NCBI GenBank assembly: GCA_021604585.1
Contig: BQJG01000102.1
Coordinates: 1-6,481, forward strand
Direction: 5' to 3'
Length of the DNA: 6,481 nucleotides
From: Hyphococcus sp.
GTDB lineage: Bacteria > Pseudomonadota > Alphaproteobacteria > Caulobacterales > Parvularculaceae
Within the stretch, counting starts at the first letter, position 1; every line of letters starts with the position of its first letter. The position numbers were made by a program, and so were the translations under genes. This document shows, in pieces, positions 5,760 to 6,481 of the stretch. The notes beneath the pieces were generated by a model. The model did not search any database, was not told the DNA's origin, and saw only the letters and a list, made by a program, of their open reading frames with translations.

Positions 5760-6200
5760 TTATCCGCGGTGATCTGCAGCACACAACTCATGATTAGATA
5801 GGACTTCCAAAATCCTGCATTCCGATATTTGATCGACGCTGCATTCCTTGATCATGCGACCCAGTTCGCGTTCGAGCGATTTGAGTCTCTTGATGCGTTG
5901 CTTGACGTCTTCGGCGTGGCGGCGCGCGATTTCATCGACCTCGGCGCATGACCGGTCTTCATTTCTGGAAAGGGCGATCAGCTCACGGATCGCCTCCAGG
6001 GGAAAGCCGAGATCGCGGGCGTGGCGGATAAATCGCATCCGTTCGACCGCTTTGGCGTCGTAAATGCGCTGGCCGCCTTCGGAGCGATCCGGCGGATCGA
6101 TGAGGCCGATGCTTTCATAATAGCGGATCGTCGTGACTTTGACGTCCGACGCCTTCGCCAACCGGCCGATGGTGACCGGTTTTTTTTCGCGTTTTGGCAT
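5760..6200 (-). CDS. MerR-family metal-responsive regulator (second), divergent from a CDF pump
   Basis: A 146-residue regulator. ATG 6200-6198 has AGAGGT just upstream; the longer frame from 6296 runs through its operator and is rejected. Residues 9-30 form the helix-turn-helix (TIGRLAKASDVKVTTIRYYE), followed by the GGQRIYDAKAVERMRFI wing and helix, then the long dimerisation helix (about 85-118). Candidate ligands are C85, C120 and C128 (SCAE, KEC, SEC), with the same 35/8 spacing as the first regulator; H137, C140 and H144 near the end may add ligands, as in CadR/ZntR-like proteins with extended tails. It should activate the divergent CDF gene in response to Zn/Cd/Pb-like ions. The protein differs clearly from the other MerR in the window, so they are not recent duplicates. 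Confidence 0.93.
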   Translation of the reverse strand: MPKREKKPVTIGRLAKASDVKVTTIRYYESIGLIDPPDRSEGGQRIYDAKAVERMRFIRHARDLGFPLEAIRELIALSRNEDRSCAEVDEIARRHAEDVKQRIKRLKSLERELGRMIKECSVDQISECRILEVLSNHELCAADHRG

Positions 6201-6208
6201 TTTACCTC

Positions 6209-6239
6209 TTGAACCTATAGTTGCTGTAGACATTAGGTT
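6209..6239 (+). promoter_or_regulatory. MerR-type promoter/operator with 19-bp spacer for the CDF gene
   Basis: -35 TTGAAC (6209-6214) and -10 TAGGTT (6234-6239) are 19 bp apart. The spacer has the imperfect dyad CTATAG-TTG-CTGTAG. It matches the operator at 4035-4065 at 23 of 31 positions. Transcription would start about 6246, some 25 nt before the CDF start. It lies immediately upstream of the divergent regulator's start, so autoregulation is likely. Confidence 0.82.
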
Positions 6240-6270
6240 AGGGTGAGCGGCATAGCAATGGAGAGCCGGG

Positions 6271-6481
6271 ATGGCCGGATGCGCCTGCGAGGACAATCAA
6301 GTTGAAGCCGGGCAATTCGACGGCCGGTCGCCCGCCTATCAGCGGGCGCTGATCGCGGTGATCGCCATCAACGCCGCAATGTTTTTAGTTGAAATGTCTG
6401 CGGGGTTTCTCGGGAGCTCTCAGGCCTTGAAGGCCGATGCTCTCGATTTCGCGGGCGATGCGGCGACCTACGCCTTAAGTC
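6271..6481 (+). CDS. Cation diffusion facilitator (CDF) family transporter, N-terminus (3' partial)
   Basis: The first 70 residues of a CDF-family inner-membrane metal/proton exchanger; the rest is outside the window. ATG 6271 follows GGAG (6260-6263). The N-terminus carries a Cys-rich start, MAGCACED (CxC), then TM1 (about residues 25-45, LIAVIAINAAMFLVEMSAG) and the conserved SSQALKADALDFAGDAATY segment. D59 and D63 form a DxxxD pair, the place of the helix-2 metal-site ligands in YiiP; many zinc-specific members have HxxxD here. Efflux of Zn, Cd or a similar divalent cation from the cytoplasm is likely, under the divergent MerR-type regulator. Subfamily cannot be fixed from this fragment. 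Confidence 0.9.
   Translation, partial: MAGCACEDNQVEAGQFDGRSPAYQRALIAVIAINAAMFLVEMSAGFLGSSQALKADALDFAGDAATYALS

Noticed and set aside
5720..5783. Inverted repeat TGTGCTG / CAGCACA spanning the convergent gene ends
   Set aside because: Only seven pairs with a loop of about 50 nt and no T run; not a credible terminator.

Overview
The window is a heavy-metal resistance cluster from a Gram-negative proteobacterium. The gene types, the codon use and the family resemblance of the proteins suggest an alphaproteobacterium, but this is an impression and not a search result. Fourteen gene-level or regulatory units and a few short sites can be supported. Nothing points to a plasmid origin, a transposase, tRNA, rRNA or CRISPR.

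Left block (1-3591, + strand): a copper/silver detoxification set. It opens inside a CusA-type RND efflux pump, of which only the C-terminal half is present; all three periplasmic Met copper ligands are retained. It continues with a Met-rich CusF-type periplasmic copper chaperone, then an unrecognised secreted protein with a duplicated VGPRxN motif. Next come two damaged genes: the C-terminal half of a PII-like signalling protein of the kind found beside Cus/Czc pumps, and a four-helix membrane protein split by a frameshift at a T run and lacking a normal start codon. The block ends with a 38-residue Met-rich single-helix membrane protein, unlisted by ordinary ORF length cut-offs.

Middle block (3599-5719): a MerR-family regulator on the - strand is divergent from a three-gene + strand operon. 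The operon encodes an outer-membrane beta-barrel, a MerP-like periplasmic heavy-metal-binding protein and a MerT-like inner-membrane protein that overlaps it by GTGA. Between regulator and operon is a textbook MerR-type promoter: TTGAGT and TATACT separated by 19 bp, with a perfect 9-1-9 palindrome in the spacer. No mercuric reductase is present, so the operon is a Mer-like transport module of unknown metal and direction.

Right block (5760-6481): a second MerR-family regulator on the - strand is divergent from the start of a cation diffusion facilitator transporter, which runs off the window. Their shared promoter has the same 19-bp spacer design, and its operator matches the first one at 23 of 31 positions.

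Taken together, the left block would export Cu(I)/Ag(I) from periplasm and cytoplasm, the CDF pump would export a divalent cation, and the Mer-like operon would move a thiol-binding metal across the envelope. The two regulator/operator pairs look similar enough for cross-talk. The broken genes at 2640-3390 lie between the copper block and the Mer-like block and may mark a rearrangement or decay zone.
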